A stretch of 64,000 bases of DNA from Eupeodes corollae (lineage: Eukaryota > Arthropoda > Insecta > Diptera > Syrphidae), in NCBI RefSeq assembly GCF_945859685.1, contig NC_079147.1:88714315-88778314 (forward strand). The letters run 5' to 3'. The position numbers and the translations under genes are program-made. The notes under the pieces are model-generated. The model was given only the letters and a program-made list of their open reading frames with translations, was not told the DNA's origin and searched no databases. This document shows positions 33,283 to 45,248 of this stretch, piece by piece (positions within the stretch are counted from its first letter, which is position 1; the number at the start of each line of letters is the position of its first letter).

Positions 33283-33551
33283 CTGAGTTTCCGTGACATT
33301 TAATAATTTCGCCATATCAGTCCGTTCACTCGAACTAAGGTACTTTTTAATTTCGAATTGTTTTTCCAATTCGAAAATTTGTCTCCCCGTAAATGTTGTA
33401 CGGGCTTTCTTTTTTCGACGATTATCAGTTGAACCTGAATCTGAATCATCTTCAGTTGTTTCTAATTGTTGTTTTTCTTTGATTATTTCAGCGGCAGGAA
33501 TAGCTTCTATAGAGAGTTTCTTCTTTTTCACATGTGGTTTGGAAGGCAGGT
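33283..33551 (-). CDS. NK7.1: NK-class homeobox gene, coding exon 2 (homeodomain residues 1-44)
   Basis: The exon is bounded by a TTTATTTCAG acceptor ending at 33552 and a GTGAGA donor at 33282. Its first two bases complete a GAC (Asp) codon with the last G of exon 1, so the phases agree. It encodes a Lys-rich start, an acidic linker (TTEDDSDSGSTDN) and then the homeodomain. The sequence KKKARTTFTGRQIFELEKQF has the invariant R5, F8, L16 and F20, followed by KKYLSSSERTDMAKLLN and VTETQ. Coding stops after Q44, the classical 44/45 intron of NK-type homeoboxes. Helices 1 and 2 are therefore here, while the DNA-recognition helix (usually VKIWFQNRRTKWKK) must lie further left and was not found. 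The protein is a nuclear transcription factor. The ARTTFTGRQIFELEKQF ... KYLSSSER combination fits NK7.1 better than slouch, bagpipe, Hmx or Nkx6, judged from memory. Confidence 0.85.
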
Positions 33552-33751
33552 CTGAAATAAAAATATAAAAACAATTATAAATATCATTGCTTGAGAATTG
33601 TTTCTATAATAAAATTATCGTATAGATGAATTGCATTATTTTAAGGCAACATTTCAAAATTGAATCGGAGAATTTCGGAAGTGGTTGTACGGAAAAGGAA
33701 CTCGTGTAAGGACACCATTAGAATTAACCGGTTTTTGGAGTTTGTTTATTT

Positions 33752-33806
33752 TAGTTCAGTTCAGTTCAGTTCAGTTCAGTTCAGTTCAGTTCAGTTCAGT
33801 TCAGTT
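33752..33806. repeat. (TTCAG)n pentanucleotide microsatellite
   Basis: About eleven uninterrupted TTCAG units in the homeobox intron, 200 bp from exon 2. Likely length-polymorphic. Confidence 0.92.
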
Positions 33807-33809
33807 GAG

Positions 33810-35697
33810 TTTTCGTTCAGTTCCGTTTAGTTTCCTTCATTTGATCTTTCAAATGCCTTCCAATGAACTTTATTGGAAAGTTGACTGGAAAGTTAGTCAA
33901 AAAAATCCCCCTAACTATTAAGTCAAGTTCACTTATGTCCAAATGACAGTTGTTAATGTTTTTTCATTTAACTGAAAGCTGAACTTTATTACTCTATCAT
34001 TTATTTATTTTCTGGACAATTCAATGTAATATTTTATATTGTAGGGTTCGTTGTCAAATTGGAAAAGAGATATTATGCGTTCACAATACAAAACACCAAT
34101 CGTGATGGGCTTCAAGCTTGACTGATTGGAAGTGTTTTGGAGACAATAATGGTTTGGTAGTTTTTGTACTATAAACTAAAGGTAGAGGTTAGTGAAGTAA
34201 AGTTCTGAGTTTGAAATGTTTGAAACTTAAAAAACTAACTAGTTGCCTTGGGTCAAAATTTCCGTTCAAAGAATGCAGTTGACTTTAAATGAAGTTTCTT
34301 ATGTTGTCTGACCTTCCCCATTGTTCACATTGTAAACGTAAAAAACAAGAAAAATTGACATTTGACACTTCTATTAAAAATGGCGGACGTTTCATCTTGT
34401 GGTTAGAAGATCTGTTCCAAGATGTTTCCCTAAATAAAAGATCTCTGAATTTCTTTTCATTGAAATGCAAACAACATTCCTTTTCTAGTTGATCTTGACT
34501 TTAAGTAAGCAAGATCTCAATCCACACCCATTCGCTTTGTCAACGACATTTTTATTTTCATATAAAAAGCTGTCAAATCTATCTAACCAGAAGGATGATT
34601 GATTCATCAAATAGACAATACCTCCAATATGTGTCTCCCCTAGCCGTAAAAAAAAATATAACCTTGATCAATGCAAAATATTTCCATTATTTTATATTAA
34701 ATCGTGTCTTAGCTTAGTTTAAAATGCAACAATAAAGTTATGCGCAATCGCACTCTTGAAACAATTCCTAAATGGCTCAACTGGCCATAAAACTAATTTT
34801 TAATAGAAAACAAAAGCCTATTAAGCCCCGATAAGTATTATTCATTGGCAATCAGCTTCATTAACATACTGCGGTCGATTGCAATTGCAATATAATATTT
34901 TTATTAACCGAACAAAATATAATGCATTAAGACGACCGACGACGACGACGACGAGTATGGCTTGCAAGTCCGGAAAACGCCAATCGTTTAATTGACTCCA
35001 GCGCGTGCAACGATAGCTATTTAGAAAAAACAAAATTCTAAAAATAACACTTGTGATCACGTAGAGGGTACTTAAAAATACAAATAAAGTGTCTACACAG
35101 CTTTAGCTGGGTTGAGTTGGATTGGTTTGGTTTTGGTTCAAGTCGTGGAATAAAAGTTTCAAAAATTTACCAAAACCCTCACCCTCCTGCAGCCATTTAA
35201 GCGCAAGCTGCATCAAGCAAAAGAAATAAAATACATAACTTAATAATAAAAAAAGCATTCCATATGCGAAGCGCATTCGTTCCAATTTAAATTGTTGCAA
35301 GTTGGAACGTTTGGCGCGTACGACTATAGCTCAATGCTACTCGCGTCGTTGTCATCGTCATCGTCGTCATTATTGCCATCACAATCAATAAAAATAACAT
35401 TGAACAAGTTCACAAATTAAATATACCAATAATCATCGTTATATTAAAAATATCAAGAGAAATGAGCCATTTAACAAAGCAGTGGCGTATCAAATGAGAA
35501 CTGATAAATTTCTAGGCGTCCCTTTTCTCGTATAGCATTGCAATCATTTTTCTCTCATTTTTTAAGGACCGAAATTCAAAATCCAATTATAAGTGTAAGA
35601 GTTTAAGGGGGGCCTTAAGATCCGATTTCAGAATAAAGTTAGTGTAAGTTAAACAAAAAGTCATATAAACCAAAAAATGAGTAGGTACTTCCATAGA
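33810..35697. other. Intron DNA without a gene
   Basis: Partly single-copy-looking. (GAC)n-type repeats occur at 34927-34953 and GTCGTCATCGTC-type runs near 35347-35370. No transposon coding sequence was recognised. It could contain regulatory DNA of the homeobox gene. Confidence 0.4.
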
Positions 35698-37074
35698 CAG
35701 CTAGGTTTCAGAATTCGAGTTAAGTGAAACCGAAATCTAATTTTCAAATCGAGTGAATTTATTTTCAGTGTTCTGCATTTCACGTCATTTGCTAACTCCG
35801 ATTTTTTTCCGAAATCACTTTTCGTCTGATATTTTTTTTCTGATATTTTTGTAACTTGGGATATTATTGAAGAGTTTTTATTTTATTATTTTATTCTATT
35901 CCCTTGGAAATTGCAGATGCCACGTATGTTATTTTAAGACTGAAAACAAAAGTTAATCCCGATCAATTATTATTATGTATTGTTTATGTAGGTTCATTTC
36001 ATACTACCGTCTTAATAAAAGTGAATTCCTAATGGTACTGGAAATTGTTGAGCAATATCTTAAACAATTTTCAATTCCTTCAACGTAAGAGCTAACCACA
36101 GTTTTCAGTTTTGCGGTTTTTTGAAGAAGGAAGGTCATTTGGGAAGGATGCTGATATCGGTTTAGGACGAAGCACTGTTTAAAAAATGCTTCCAGAAGTA
36201 CTACAAATTTTGGAGAATCGAATTTGTACAAGTTTGATAAAACTTTATATGTCCGATGAAAATTAAAGTAAATCAAAAATCGATTTTTTTTGACAAAACC
36301 AATATTCCTGGAGTCATAGGTTGCATTAACGGTAACCATATTCGAATGTCGCAGCCAAATCAAGATCCAACGCTTTTCTATAACAGGAAGGGGCACTTTT
36401 TAATGATTGCAATGATTGTAAGTTGTTTTATTTTTAAAACATTCTTTCATTACGTTTCTTTTGAACAGATATGCGATAACAACGACGTCTGTCGTCAAGG
36501 ATCAAGTCATGATGCTCTGATAGAATAAGCAAAGCTCGAAACTATTTTTAAAGAAGATATGACAGAGGCGAGCATTCATTCTGGCTGGAGATGCTGGTTA
36601 TGGATTAGAGCCTTTTCTTCTGACGACCTATAGCGATTCACAATCGGGAACCTTAACGCATTCAATCAAAAACATTCATCGGAAAACAATGCTCTAGAAA
36701 ACGAACCAAATGAAAATGAAATAGAACCCAACATTATAGAAAGGGCTCTTCGACCAAGTAAGAAACCAAATTTACAGCAGAATACACTTGAATGTATTAA
36801 GTTAACATGTGTACAGATTTATAAGTTGAAAAGCGTTAATAAAATTAGTATTACATTTCCGCTTGTCGAATTCAAATCGCACCAACTTTGTCTGGTCGAA
36901 TTCAAATCACTTGAAAATAGCAAATATCGAAATGTAGAACATGGAAATTCACTTCGCTCTGAGTTGGAAAAAAATAAAATCGATATCGATAAAAGTGAAT
37001 TTCAGAACTCCAATTTATATTTTGAATCGATTTCAATTCCACTTCGAGTAAAAGTAAAATGTAGAACCTAGCTG
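35698..37074 (+). mobile_element. PIF/Harbinger-type DNA transposon with HARBI1-like remnant
   Basis: The ends are inverted: CAGCTAGGTTTCAGAATTCG at 35698 and its counterpart ending AACCTAGCTG at 37074. The arms remain similar for over 100 bp (shared GTGTTCTGCATTTCAC- and ACTCGAAGTG-type words). AGA lies directly outside both ends (35695-35697 and 37075-37077), a candidate 3-bp target duplication. The inside encodes a decayed HARBI1-type nuclease. PIF/Harbinger elements usually prefer TWA targets, so AGA would be atypical. Confidence 0.75.
36030..36740 (+). pseudogene. HARBI1-like transposase nuclease remnant
   Basis: The first part (36110-36250) reads AVF / EEGRSFGKDADIGLGRSTV-like pieces with frameshifts. 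At 36256-36420 it gives FFDKTNIPGVIGCINGNHIR, corresponding to the GVIGCIDGTHI box of Harbinger nucleases but with Asn replacing the first catalytic Asp, and then QDPTLFYNRKGHF. After a gap, 36580-36650 gives LAGDAGYGLEPFLLTTYSDS, the block with the second catalytic Asp. Stops, shifts and the Asp-to-Asn change make it inactive. Confidence 0.78.
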
Positions 37075-37279
37075 AGAATTCCACTTTTCAAATAATCTGT
37101 TCTTTGGCATATTTCGTCATGAGTATACTTTTATGAATGAATATACTCATAGCACGGGCTTCGTTTTATTGCTTGCTTTTTTGACGTGATTGCGGATTAC
37201 CTGATCAAAATGTATAAAATTGTCATTAGCTGTTCATATTAAGAACTTGCATTAAGTATACGCTTGAAATCTATTAGTA

Positions 37280-38140
37280 CAGGGTTTTACGATTATTTCA
37301 AAAAGCAGTAAACGGTGCGGTTTGGATTAGGATCAGTGATCGTACGGATTTCTCATTCACGACGTCGCACTAGTGAAATCGGTTTAGTACGAATAAATGA
37401 TGGGCCGAGTGTGAATTTATTTCGTTCTTAAGGGCAGAGGTTTCGCGCAACTTCTTTGGCTATGAACACTTAAAGGCTAGGGCCCAGTCGATCTTCAAGG
37501 ACTCCCGAAAATATTGAAGTGGTTGAAGAGTGTTTATATTAAAATCCACGGCTTTCAATACGGAAAGGGGCAGCTTCGCTGGGACTTCCAGGAGCGATTA
37601 TTCATGAAATTTTAAAAAAGCATTTAAAGTTCAATATATATAAAGAATCTGATATTGGTTTACGCAAACAATTTTGTGAGACGATGTTTTAGCGTTTTGG
37701 TATTGTGAATCCCTTTTTTTCGAGCGACGAGGCTCGTTTTCATTAAACGGGCATGTTAATAAACAAAACTGTCGTTATCGGGCTCCAAAAACCTCAACCG
37801 AAATACGATAAACCATTGCATTGCCTTATGGAATAATTGTACCATTTTTTCTTCGAGAATGCTCGTTACCAGGCGACAAATGGCAATAGTCGCAATAACC
37901 GACGCATGATAACAGATTTCTTTTTGACAAACCTGCAACCTCATCGTTTTCATCGATTACGTGGATCCTAAAGGATGGTGCGATCGCACAAACTGCTAGA
38001 GATTCGATGCAATGGTTTCGGGAAGCCTTAACCCAAAAACTTATCAGTCGCTTTGGCGACATCACGTGGCCACCAGGTTCGCCGACTTAACCCCAATGGA
38101 AATTTTTTTGAATGGGATTTTGAACAGTGATTTATTCTTA
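37280..38140 (+). mobile_element. Mariner-type transposase remnant 1
   Basis: Broken frames give RTPENIEVVEECL near 37500, IRKGAASLGLPGAIIHEIL near 37560, FSSDEARFH near 37720 (first catalytic Asp) and then YDKPLHCLME. KDGAIAQTARDSMQWFREAL near 37970 contains the second catalytic Asp, and GDITWPPGSP follows near 38055. This is the insect mariner pattern, with multiple stops. Terminal repeats were not identified. Confidence 0.75.
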
Positions 38141-38340
38141 GTTTGGTTTGGAATTCCACATTATTAGACTGACGTGTGAACAACGCTGCCAAATCATGGT
38201 TTTATTGATGCACCTTAATGAAGAACACCGTTACTTGTTAAGGGTGGTTAAATTTTAAGGGCCGATGTTGAATGTGAACCACTCCTAAACGTCAAGTTTT
38301 TTTCTGCATTTTCATTTTTCAGATAAACTCAATTTTAACC

Positions 38341-38990
38341 AATTAAAAATTCGTGAAAATCGTGCAAAAATTTAAGCAAACCGGGTCTGCAGGAGATGTG
38401 AAAACAGCAGTGCATGCTCGTAAATGGCAAAAAATTGCTGCTGTTTGTGATAGTCGAGCGCAACAATTGCACCAGTCACTCTCATCGTTGATGAGCATTA
38501 TGCATAAAGACTTGCATTTACACGCTTACAAGGTGCCATTGATTCAAAAACTAAATCCTCGTGACCATTTTAAGCGTTGGAAATGTTCTGGATGGTGGCA
38601 AAAAAATGGTTACATGGGATGATCCATTTTCGAGGAAAATCAAATTCAGTGATGAGACACATTTTCACCTCAATTTTTTCCAATGAGGTCGGTCAAACGG
38701 TCGGTTATTGTGAATGGTGTTCACTATGGTGAGATGATAACGAATTTTTACAAAAATAATTGAACAATTGATTTATTGAAAAAACGTTTTGAAGTTGATT
38801 GACCTCCAAGATTGTGCAATATAACGCCGGCCGGCCGCTTGACTATTTTCTGTAGATATCGTGAAGTCGCTAGTCTACGGCAATAAGCTCAAAAAGATTG
38901 ACCACTTAAAAGACAAGATTCGCCACGTTATTGCTAAAATACGGTCACAAATTTATTAAAATAGTCGTCGAAAACTGAACCTCCAGATTA
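38341..38990 (+). mobile_element. Mariner-type transposase remnant 2
   Basis: A frame gives KIVQKFKQTGSAGDVKTAVH, the end of the HTH region, then a deletion, then SLMSIMHKDLHLHAYKVPLIQKLNPRDH. Further pieces near 38640-38760 show KFSDETHFHLN-like and VIVNGVHYGEMI-like stretches. It lies in tandem behind remnant 1 but is a separate copy, since its N-terminal domain comes after the other's C terminus. Confidence 0.7.
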
Positions 38991-38999
38991 TAATACGTC

Positions 39000-39880
39000 C
39001 AATCTAGCCAGAAGATTATGTTTCGAATAAAGTAAAATTAATGTCAATTTAAAAAAATCATGATTTTAGTACTTAAATTTTCATTTCGTAATGAATAAAA
39101 TGGGACCTAGTTTCATATTAGAGAACATGCCCAGAGGGCAAAGTATTTGCTCAATTTGGTATCTTAAGTGTAAGATAGTAATAAAATGAGCAAAATTCGG
39201 TTTTTCAAATCTTTGCAATATTACATGACGATAAGTTTCTCTTATTCAAAGAATTTTATTGGAGCAAGTGCTGCGATTCAGTTTGATTAAGTTAACTTTT
39301 TAGTTTCAAATTGTTTTTAGAAATATTGATATTGGAAATAATTGAAAATAGAAAACTATTCCATGATAATCCATATTGTAATTCCTCGGCAATAGCTAAA
39401 AACATAATCTTTAAAACCCTTTTCAATATTCTAGAAATTGTAGAAAATTGGCATGAGTGGCTTTTCTAAGATGCAAACTGCTACAGATATTCTTTCTAAG
39501 AACTATCGGTCAGGTAAAATGAGAATCAGAAATTCTTAAATAAACCTTTGTTCAAGGGCTCTGAAAGTCAAAACAATTAAAGGGAAAGTAAGCTTTGTTA
39601 GAAAACATTGATATTATCAGTTAAACTTTTAGTTTTCTACAATTTTAAAGAACAACTCTAATTTAGTGATTTTGGTCATTGCTCATCAAAGCCACTCTTC
39701 CTAGTTTTCAGCTAAAATCTAAATACTGTCAGAAATCCAGCTAGCACTCACTTATTCTACACTTTCCCGGACATAAGTCGTTCGTTTACATATTTATTAT
39801 CCTGTATCCAAATGGGTTAATTAGTGTCTTCTCTTCGGCCAACTTCCCCAGACATTCAAGACTTTTACCTCAACACTTCT
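39000..39880. other. No gene seen
   Basis: AT-rich intron sequence with no recognised transposon or regulatory signature. Confidence 0.3.
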
Positions 39881-39887
39881 TGACACT

Positions 39888-40116
39888 TTAGCGCAACAAT
39901 CTGTTGAGAACTAGACATTTCAGGAACAGTTTTAAGCCGAATCCGAATGGCTAACTTGAGAAAGCACTTTTTATGACAAAATTACTATTGAGGGATTTGT
40001 CAATTCTTTGCAAGAGGCCTTACCCGCGAAAAAAGCTTTAGATGGCACAGGCAATGATTGAACCCAAGACCTCTAGCATGACAGTACAACGCACTAAACA
40101 TCACGCCACGGGTACT
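39888..40116 (-). mobile_element. tRNA-derived SINE with internal deletion
   Basis: Read leftward from 40116 it starts AGTACCCGTGGCGTGATG, has the anticodon region GTACTGTCATGC and the box B-like GGTTCAATCATT, and the body through TTCGGATTCGGC. About 60-70 nt are then missing before CTAGTTCTCAACAGATTGTT and GCGC, the decayed RTE-like tail. It lies inside the homeobox intron. Confidence 0.75.
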
Positions 40117-41500
40117 ACCAAAATCATTTATTTAAGCATTTAATCACAAGAGCACCCATTTGAAAATATTCCACTGACCCCATAATTTCCTATTTCTTGC
40201 TACGCTACTGCCCACATTCTGTATGTCCGTCTCCGTACGTCCACGTCCGTTTGGACAGATCTAAATGATGAAGAGTATACGACTACTCCACAGCTTTGTT
40301 GTAAAATATGTGCACCGATATCATGAGTCACACACAAATGGCATCAAGAATAATCAACAACAACGGCAACAACAAAACAAACCAAGTGCGGCCGCCGGGT
40401 TAAACGATGATGCATTGCCACTTAAATTGACAGTTGAAGTCTATTTTGATGTTTTTCTTTTGACGTTTATTGGTGTAAACATGAATGTAGGGCTTGCATT
40501 AGCTTTGATGGGTTGGGTTTGGATTGGGACTTGCGATGCAACTTATTGTGGAACTTGAGTAAGTGAACAAAAACGAGCAAAGCAAGTTGCGTTGTGTAAA
40601 TTGAGTCATTGTTCAAAATGAAAGTCGATTTTTGCAGTCACATTCGTGGAAAATTGCTTGACGATCTCATTAAGAACGCAACAATAAATAAATGTAGATT
40701 GGCAAGATTGAGTTCATCAGTAACACAAATATAATATAATATCAATGTTTTCATTTAGGAGCATTCATGATAATTCAAATAAAAATATACACACTCGTAC
40801 ATTAAGTATAAAAATGACAAATCGAAATGATATGCTAATTGATGGATGAAAAATGAGAAATGTTTTTCAATCTATTCTGGGACATGCCATTTAATGGGTG
40901 CGTTTATGTGTTTGAGTGAAGAAATAAGTTTATTATTTTTGTTTGAAAATGTAAACCAGATGAATGACACATTATGAAAGAGAGACGGAAGTGGAAGTTG
41001 ACGGGTTTAACCAGAATGTTTTCTTTTTTAAGTGGCACATTTTTAAAGATCTTATTGTAGGAGAGGTTAATTTCTAAGAAATTGCCTTGGAATATAAAAA
41101 TAAGGTTGAATCAAAGTGTAAGCACTTCAACATTAATTAGCAATCAAATTAATTGAAACGAAAATGGAGAGTATTAATTTAATATTCAATTCTTAGTAAA
41201 AGGCAGGTTTTAGAAATGTAAGAGATAAGTTTTTTAAAGATTTTAATTAGGGGAGTAACTTAAACGATTTTTCATTTCAATATTATAAGAAATCGAACAT
41301 TTCATAGAAGAATTTAATAGATGTTTATTTTATTTTTAAGAGGTATGTCTCTAAAAATTCTAAAGGCAAATGGCCACCACTGCTACGGATGCAGCCACAT
41401 ATCCTGTTCTTGAAATTTGAAATGAAAAATTTGTATATTTATAGCTGTATGTCTTCGATAACTTCCCGAATTCAGATTTTTTGGAGCTTAAAAGAAAATA
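40117..41500. other. Intron DNA, no gene seen
   Basis: Contains a GC-balanced part near 40200-40560 with CAACAA-rich runs and otherwise AT-rich sequence. No splice-supported coding segment was found. Confidence 0.35.
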
Positions 41501-41780
41501 TTTAAGCCCAACTATAATAGACTTAACCCAAAGTAAGCTAATGTCAAAACCGAACGAAAAGTTATCGTCAAAAAAAGTAACCACAATGAATTCAAGTAAC
41601 TTAAGCAAATTTGACATTTGCTTAAGCTCAAGCCACTTAAATGGCTCTTGCGTAATTGCGCAAAATTTAACGAAACTGAGCAGAACGTCTATTATGATTA
41701 GTGACATATAAGGCTGCGTATTGGTTCGTTCCCTTAAACTGGCTTAAGCTCGGTTAAGTCTATTATAGTTAAGGCTTTAA
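41501..41780. mobile_element. MITE with inverted ends
   Basis: The left end TTTAAGCCCAACTATAATAG followed by ACTTAACC is mirrored at the right by GGTTAAGT followed by CTATTATAGTTAAGGCTTTA. The core CTATAATAGACTTAACC matches perfectly in both arms. The 280-bp size and absence of coding sequence fit a non-autonomous DNA element; the superfamily is unknown. Confidence 0.7.
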
Positions 41781-41931
41781 GGAACATTGCGTGCTATGAT
41801 CAGAGTTATGTGCTCTCATAAGGAAGGCTTACGAAGGCTTCGATACTTATTTGTGGGGTCAAAACTCAACGCGATCTGTGTGACTGAAGCCTGGCTAGTT
41901 GAGTGTTTGATTTATATTTTGTGTAACTTAA

Positions 41932-42165
41932 ATGAGTAAAAAGGTTTTAGATTCGATAGGAAATATCGAATGGGTGGCGACGTTGCGATTTTTGCTAAAA
42001 AAAGAATTTAAGTTAAATTGCAATTCACCATCCGATAGTGCCATCGAACATGCCTTCATTGACAATTGCGGTGAAGGAGAAAAGCTTTTACTGTGGTGTG
42101 TGAATAGGTCAAACCAAAATATTGATTTCTTTCTCTTCGTATCTCTAATGGAAGAGCTTAGTTGA
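41932..42165 (+). other. Open frame of 77 codons, unrecognised
   Basis: The frame begins MSKKVLDSIGNIEWVATLRF and contains a Cys-Gly-Glu-Gly segment; it ends before a poly-T run. It lies directly left of LINE family E sequence and may be a decayed upstream ORF of that element. There is no known domain or splice context, so it is reported only as a possibility. Confidence 0.25.
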
Positions 42166-42199
42166 AGTCCCTGTACAATTTTTTTTTTTTTTGTGGAAA

Positions 42200-43530
42200 T
42201 ATTAGTTCAAATTCAATACATGATCAGTCACTACTAAACGATATTGGCACATTGAACTTGAACGCCGTAAATACAGCATATTCAAAACATTTTGCCCGTA
42301 ATACATCTATGGGTACTTTGCTTTATATTTTTCGGGTCAGCAATCTGAGCAAAGTCAAATTTTATGATCAAGAGTTTGCTCCTGCTTTTCCATGAAACGA
42401 TCTGATTCACTTCAGGAAATTCAGACGTATTAATTATGATTTATTAGAAGAAGACCTTCGTAGTTTTAACTAGAATTCTAACTACTACCTGCCAACGTCT
42501 AATCGAAAATTGGTTTCCTTAAATAAAGTTATATAAACGCTTTTCTTTTTCAGGCACGTCCTACCTAAAATTAATATTAAAACGTGACTTGGCGCATATA
42601 AATACTGGAAACGCTTCAATTTACCTGAACTTTTAGATGCGTATCGTTTTGACCGTAAACAAGTTGTATCTGCAATTTACTTCATAAAGCGGAATATGTA
42701 TTTCAACAAATTAAGTCCATGGCTTACGGGACGAAGAGTATGGAACAATCTTTGTAATTTAGGAGTCGCCAAAAGTAAGAATAATTGTGTAAATGAAACT
42801 TAGGCAAATGAAGTCAACAACAAATTTATTTCAATTATATGGAGCCATGTACCATCAAATCAGTGTACCAAGATCAGTGGATAGTATGGAAGTAGGTAGT
42901 GTAAAAAATATTATCTGACTTCATATATGCTGTCCGCCTAGATGAAATGGATCCCAGATTCCTTAAGCTCATATTAACTCTTGTACTACCGTACTTTACT
43001 CATGTTTTCAACACCATATTTACAGCACTATATTTTTGAATAATAACCACTTTAATGGAATTTAGCTAAAATAATACCTATTCTCAAGAACTCTTAGAAA
43101 ACTAATTATAAACCTATTGCTTTAATAAGGCATTTAATTAAAGTGTTTGAAAGACCTTAACATAAACAGATTACTCTATTCCTGGATTCTTTAAACCTAC
43201 TCACAACTTAACAATCGGGTTTTCGTAAAGTTCAGTAAGGGGACAAAAAACATCCGACATGCCTTGGATATTGAAAATATAAGCCTTATTCTATTAGATT
43301 CCTCTCAAGCATTCGGTTTGGTTGATTATTCGGTTGTAAGTGAACAACTTTTTCAAACATTTAATTTTCCTAACACGGCAGTTAAACGTTTTCATGCATA
43401 TTCCTACTTCATGTGGTGTACCACAGGGTTCAATTCTCGGTCCGCTTTTATTTTGTTTATATAATGATTTTTGACTTAATTTGTTAAATATTGTTCTAAA
43501 CAAATGTGTGCCGACGACGTTTAGTTATCG
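42200..43530 (+). mobile_element. LINE 'family E' remnant
   Basis: Decayed frames give an endonuclease C-terminal part (SIHDQSLLNDIG near 42215, VSNLSKVKFYDQEFAPAF near 42340). A linker follows near 42690-42770 (YFNKLSPWLTGRRVWNNLCN), then RLDEMDPRFLKLILTLVLPY near 42940, ISLILLDSSQAFGLVDYSVV near 43285 (first catalytic box) and a decayed VPQGSILGPLLF block near 43430. A CADDV-like stretch is near 43510. Many stops are present. Confidence 0.65.
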
Positions 43531-43716
43531 CTTGAGCATTTAGTATTAATGAAGATATCGACAGAATTTCAACCCCAAAAATCAATATTTTCTACCTGTG
43601 GTGTTGCAAGTTGATACTATCTCACAAGTCGAAACTGCTTAAATTTTTAGAGTAGTTTTTAAACGTAAATTAACTTCGAACTGGAGTTCTGATACAACCA
43701 CATTATGCATCTCTTA

Positions 43717-45248
43717 TAGGCTTTTCACACCAAGTCCAAAACCCGGTTTTACGCGAAATCATCGGTTTTGGCCGAAAACCTACATCGAAAACTCAAGTTT
43801 TCCCATACATTTTTGGCAAACCACAAGTTTTCGTAAACCACAAGTCTTATATAAAACCTCTCGAAAACTAGTAGCAATTCAAAGTTAAACGAAACAAACA
43901 AACCTTTCGAAACATTCAGCGCTAAAATTAATGTCAACAAAACAGCTGATAGCTGCTGTCAAAGCAAATATTTCATTTTGAAATAAATTTGGTAGTGGTA
44001 AGTAATACAATTTTCTTACAAAATAAGATCTTTCATGATCCTCCAGAGTATCAAACGCTCTTTGTAAACATGGAACCGGAATTCATTATAGCTACTGGCG
44101 TGACGAACCAAAGGACGAGGAAGACTTGCTAATAGTTCGTAATGACGTTTCCAAGGGATTCGTCTTCGAACTCGCCGCCACAAATATGTTCGACGCTTTT
44201 GCTTACTACCTGGAGAAAAATTTTGCGGTTATTCTGTTTATTCACATGGGTTTTGGAGATATGAGAAAGGCGATAAGTTCATTTGTGTTAGAGATTAAGT
44301 ATATGAAAGACAATTTTTGGTGCAGGCTAAGTCGCAGCAGGGTAGGAAAATTTGCGCCAAAACATTCCACAAAGTGGGAATCGTTGTTCCAGTGGGCTAT
44401 CGCCCCTTGATGGACAGCGAGGCCAATATCAATAAGATCCTCAGTGCTTTGGACAAGCCAGGCGAGCACGCAAAGGTAGAAACCAAAGAGATAGTCATGG
44501 CGAAACTTCATCCCATCATAACAGCTTCAGTGATCGCTCTGGATGAGTGATATTTTTGTCCGAATATGGGACTAGGATTTGACCTTTTCTGTTCCGCCCA
44601 TAAGGACCTGCACAAAATCGTTCAGAATCTTCTCAATCCCGCCTATAAATTGCTCAGACGGCCACAATATGTGGCGATTCTGCAGGCGCATTTGGCCAAC
44701 AGAAGCTCAGTATTTTGGATTGAATTTGAATTGAAGAAGAAAATGTTTTGTTTGTTGTTGATTCTATGATATATTTTCTAAACAATTAGCTTTTCCTAAG
44801 TGAATTGTTCTGACTGGTTGAAGTGAACAAAGAAGATAGCAGCAGCTAAGCGAGCTTGTAGTTCTCGTTGGTTCATGTCGGGAGCCCATTCCACCCGACT
44901 GCAGACCTTCAGTTGAAACTCTTCTTCGAAACGAACTAGTGTTGCGGCCTGTCGGCGCTGATATGCTGCTCTATCACAGCACAGAAAAGGATTATCGACT
45001 TAGGATAGGATGTCGACGGCAAAGACAAATCCTTAGGAGAATGTGGTTAGAATTCATTTTGTTTTTACAAATAATTTGAGAAGAAGAAATAGTCATAACT
45101 TTTTACTCATCGATACAAAATTTGACAGCCGGTGTTAAACAAATTTAAATGTCAAATAAAAACGTGTAAGTGTTCTTTGTGAACGATTTTTGGGTTTTCG
45201 AAAACTTTTTGCCGAAAACTCGGTTTTGGGTTTGGTGTGAAAAGGCTA
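43717..45248 (+). mobile_element. PIF/Harbinger-like element with TTA duplication and unknown ORFs
   Basis: The left end reads TAGGCTTTTCACACCAAGTC and the right end is its inverted counterpart, ending GGTGTGAAAAGGCTA. Over the first 27 bp the arms differ at only a few positions. TTA flanks both ends (43714-43716 and 45249-45251), the classic PIF/Harbinger target duplication. Internal CGGTTTT/AAAACCG-rich subterminal DNA is present on both sides. The inside does not show a HARBI1 nuclease; instead it has the open segments described next. It lies in the homeobox intron. Confidence 0.75.
44060..44769 (+). pseudogene. Unrecognised protein segment carried by the Harbinger-like element
   Basis: Two frames combine: one from about 44090 (DEPKDEEDLLIVRNDVSKGF, then NMFDAFAYYLEKNFAVILF) and, after a shift near 44310, a second (AKSQQGRKICAKTFHKVGIV, then LSALDKPGEHAKVETKEIVM). 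The second frame continues across a TGA at 44548 into GLGFDLFCSAHKDLHKIVQN and PQYVAILQAHLANRSS. Codon use and the near-intact frame look like a real, recently broken gene. I do not recognise the family. It could be a captured host gene fragment or an unusual element protein. A short minus-strand frame near 44990-44790 (TLVRFEEEFQLKVCSRVEW) may be another coding part. Confidence 0.45.

Noticed and set aside
33529..33531. Start codon for a short homeodomain protein
   Set aside because: The codon is GTG on the minus strand and lies inside an exon with a good acceptor upstream at 33552.
33293..33568. Plus-strand 91-codon frame
   Set aside because: It is antisense to the homeobox exon and has no features of its own.
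40265..40558. Plus-strand 97-codon frame with Gln/Asn-rich part
   Set aside because: The composition comes from CAACAA repeats; no splice sites or domains support it.
41360..41707. Minus-strand 115-codon frame
   Set aside because: It runs through the inverted end of the MITE and shows no protein features.
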